Below are positions 6,141 to 7,214 of a DNA stretch of 7,214 bases, piece after piece. A program made the translations under genes and the position numbers. Origin of the DNA: Gammaproteobacteria bacterium. Lineage in GTDB: Bacteria; Pseudomonadota; Gammaproteobacteria; Chromatiales; Sedimenticolaceae. Where the stretch lies: NCBI GenBank assembly GCA_020445165.1, contig JAGRHE010000149.1:1-7214 (forward strand). The letters are read 5' to 3'. The notes under the pieces were generated by a model. It was not told the DNA's origin and made no database searches. It saw only the letters and a program-made list of their open reading frames with translations. Numbering within the stretch: the stretch's first letter is position 1; each line of letters starts with the position of its first letter.

Positions 6141-6833
6141 TCAAAGCCCCAGCTGTTCGCGTACGAAGGGAATGGTGAGCCGGCGCTGTTCGGCCAGCGA
6201 GGCATGGTCGAGACGGTCGATCGTCGCAGCCAGCTGCGTCGGGTGGCGCGGGCTGCGTTCCAGCAGATAGCGTGCAACATCGTCCGGCAGTTGCAGCGCC
6301 CGGCGCCTGGCCAGCGACTGCAGCAGTTCGAGGCGGCCGCGATCATCCAGCGGCTGCAGCGCGAAGCTCAGCCCCCAGGCGAGCCGGCTACGCAGGTCGG
6401 GCAGTTGCACCGGCAAGGCCGCTGGTCCCACGTCGGCGCTGAACAGCAACCCGGTGTCGTTGTCGCGGCAGCGGTTGAACAGGGCGAACAAGGCGAGCTC
6501 CCAGTCGGCGTCGCCGGCAATTGCGTGCACATCGTCGATCGCGACCAGGTCCAGTGTCTCGAGTCCTTCGAGTACACCCGGGTCGAGGCCGGCCCGCTCA
6601 GCCAGCGGCAGGTAGGCACAACGTCGCTGGCGTGCCTGTGCCGCGGCGCACTGCGCGAGCAACAGGTGCGTGCGGCCGCTGCCGGCGGGGCCGGCGATGA
6701 AGATCACGCGTTCACCGTTACCGCTGAGACCGTGGCGCAGCGCCTCGATCAGGGTACGGTTGGCGCCGACGATGAAATCGTCGAGCCCGGGTGCATGTTG
6801 CAGACTCAGGGCCAGTGGCAGCTGCTGGCTCAT
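6141..6833 (-). CDS. hda: DnaA regulatory inactivator Hda
   Basis: AAA+ protein of 230 residues (233 in E. coli) that works with the DNA-loaded beta clamp to stimulate ATP hydrolysis by DnaA and so prevent re-initiation (RIDA). The N-terminal clamp-binding motif is present as QLPLAL (4-9), matching QLSLPL of E. coli. The Walker A loop GPAGSGRT (48-55) has Arg54 instead of Lys, as E. coli Hda also does (GAGRS), so this is a family trait. Walker B is LVAIDDVHAIAGD (96-108) with Asp100-Asp101. Arg150 in LPDLRSRLAWG aligns with the E. coli Arg153 region proposed as the arginine finger. The C-terminal RRLTIPFVREQLGL is nearly identical to E. coli RKLTIPFVKEILKL. The ATG at 6833 shares ATGA with the end of the DUF2069 gene, indicating translational coupling. 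Full length, intact. Confidence 0.96.
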   Translation of the reverse strand: MSQQLPLALSLQHAPGLDDFIVGANRTLIEALRHGLSGNGERVIFIAGPAGSGRTHLLLAQCAAAQARQRRCAYLPLAERAGLDPGVLEGLETLDLVAIDDVHAIAGDADWELALFALFNRCRDNDTGLLFSADVGPAALPVQLPDLRSRLAWGLSFALQPLDDRGRLELLQSLARRRALQLPDDVARYLLERSPRHPTQLAATIDRLDHASLAEQRRLTIPFVREQLGL

Positions 6834-7183
6834 GCGGCAGCGTCCGCGGCACGCCAGCGGATGAACAGGCTGGCACTGACCAGGTATATAAGACTCAGGC
6901 CGAGTTCGACGAGGGCGAGCCAGCGCTGCCCGGCGTCACTCCATGCCTCCATGCCGCCGTGCACCGTATACAGCAGCGCCACCAGCGCGCCCCAGATCAA
7001 CGCCTTGTCACGCCCGGCCAGGACGCCGCGCAACGGCAGCAGCAGCGGACCGACCGCGACCAGCAGCAGGATCGACACGTGCTCGCGCGCGACATCGCCG
7101 AGCAGCACGATCCACAACATCAGCCAGGCGATCAGCCCGAGATAGGCGGCTAGCGACAGCCAGCGGGCGAGGCGTGTCTTCAT
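6830..7183 (-). CDS. DUF2069 four-helix inner-membrane protein
   Basis: A 117-residue membrane protein of unknown function. Four hydrophobic helices are visible at about 9-28, 36-56, 61-79 and 89-108, with little between them. The sequence YTVHGGMEAWSD (72-83), just after the third helix, together with the short four-helix layout, matches DUF2069 proteins, which in gammaproteobacteria often sit between wrbA and hda. A basic N-terminus (Lys2, Arg4, Arg7) and a basic residue pair after the last helix (Arg109, Arg111) fit the positive-inside rule with both ends cytoplasmic. ATG 7183 has GGA 7 bases upstream and overlaps the stop of the upstream partial frame; its own stop overlaps the hda ATG. 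It therefore looks co-transcribed with hda. No catalytic residues are recognised; family assignment is from recognition rather than a search. Confidence 0.85.
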   Translation of the reverse strand: MKTRLARWLSLAAYLGLIAWLMLWIVLLGDVAREHVSILLLVAVGPLLLPLRGVLAGRDKALIWGALVALLYTVHGGMEAWSDAGQRWLALVELGLSLIYLVSASLFIRWRAADAAA

Positions 7184-7214
7184 GCATCGATCCGGAGTCT
7201 GCGTGCGATGGTGG
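7180..7214 (-). CDS. C-terminal end of an unidentified upstream gene (possibly wrbA-like), cut by the window edge
   Basis: The minus-strand frame ending TGA at 7182-7180 reads TIARRLRIDA before the stop, and its stop overlaps the DUF2069 start as ATGA. This overlap matches the style of the other junctions in the window, which suggests a real gene. Only 11 codons are visible, so identity cannot be shown. The basic helical tail and the known neighbourhood of DUF2069 would fit a WrbA-type NAD(P)H:quinone oxidoreductase. That is a guess from context. Confidence 0.35.
   Translation of the reverse strand, partial: TIARRLRIDA

Noticed and set aside
6134..6150. GGGTGC-loop-GCCCC stem as a bidirectional terminator
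   Set aside because: Only a five-pair stem with a bulged T and no U-run on either side; too weak to call.
5579..6346. 255-codon minus-strand open frame antisense to the Nudix gene and running into hda
   Set aside because: The Nudix box on the plus strand and hda in another minus frame explain the region; the shadow has no recognisable domain.
6669..6692. Walker A Lys-to-Arg change in Hda as a defect
   Set aside because: E. coli Hda also has Arg at this position, so it is the family norm and not a loss of function.
6054..7145. 363-codon plus-strand open frame antisense to hda and DUF2069
   Set aside because: hda is unmistakable on the other strand, and the antisense product is low-complexity Gln/Arg/Ala-rich without any family signature.
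1..7214. Mobile element, CRISPR array, defence island or tRNA
   Set aside because: No transposase, integrase, array-like repeats, toxin-antitoxin pair or tRNA-like fold was seen; nearly every base is explained by housekeeping genes.

Overview
This is a gene-dense chromosomal window that looks like the core genome of a high-GC gammaproteobacterium. The evidence is the conserved neighbourhood purM-purN-DUF3108 diverging from DUF2066, a membrane-gene block, and hda next to a DUF2069 gene. The Hda regulator also points to Gammaproteobacteria. I cannot name the genus. I see no insertion sequence, phage gene, CRISPR array, tRNA or rRNA, and nothing suggests recent transfer.

Left part (26-2474, minus strand): a purine operon purM-purN followed by a DUF3108 lipoprotein gene. 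All three junctions are tight: purM stop and purN start share ATGA, and purN and DUF3108 overlap by 7 bases. purM starts with TTG behind a good ribosome binding site and an extended -10 promoter. PurN and PurM catalyse the third and fifth steps of IMP synthesis.

Centre (2475-2759): the only real intergenic gap, about 285 bases between divergent genes. It holds the purM promoter, a perfect 16-base palindrome, a 13-base near-direct repeat 52 bases apart, and a possible leaderless start for the plus-strand operon.

Middle-right (2760-6130, plus strand): an apparent four-gene operon. It encodes an exported DUF2066 protein, a small CDP-alcohol phosphatidyltransferase, an AI-2E/PerM-family membrane protein and a Nudix hydrolase. 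Junctions are overlapping or very short. A possible 12-codon relay ORF links the first two genes.

Right part (6141-7214, minus strand): the tail of an unidentified gene (perhaps wrbA-like), a four-helix DUF2069 membrane protein, and hda. They are joined by ATGA overlaps. hda ends 10 bases from the Nudix gene, tail to tail.

The functions are mostly housekeeping: purine synthesis, envelope and phospholipid metabolism, nucleotide hydrolysis and control of DnaA. I do not see a clear new system. The most interesting material is the architecture of the divergent regulatory region, the unusual start sites, and the uncharacterised DUF genes locked into conserved operons.
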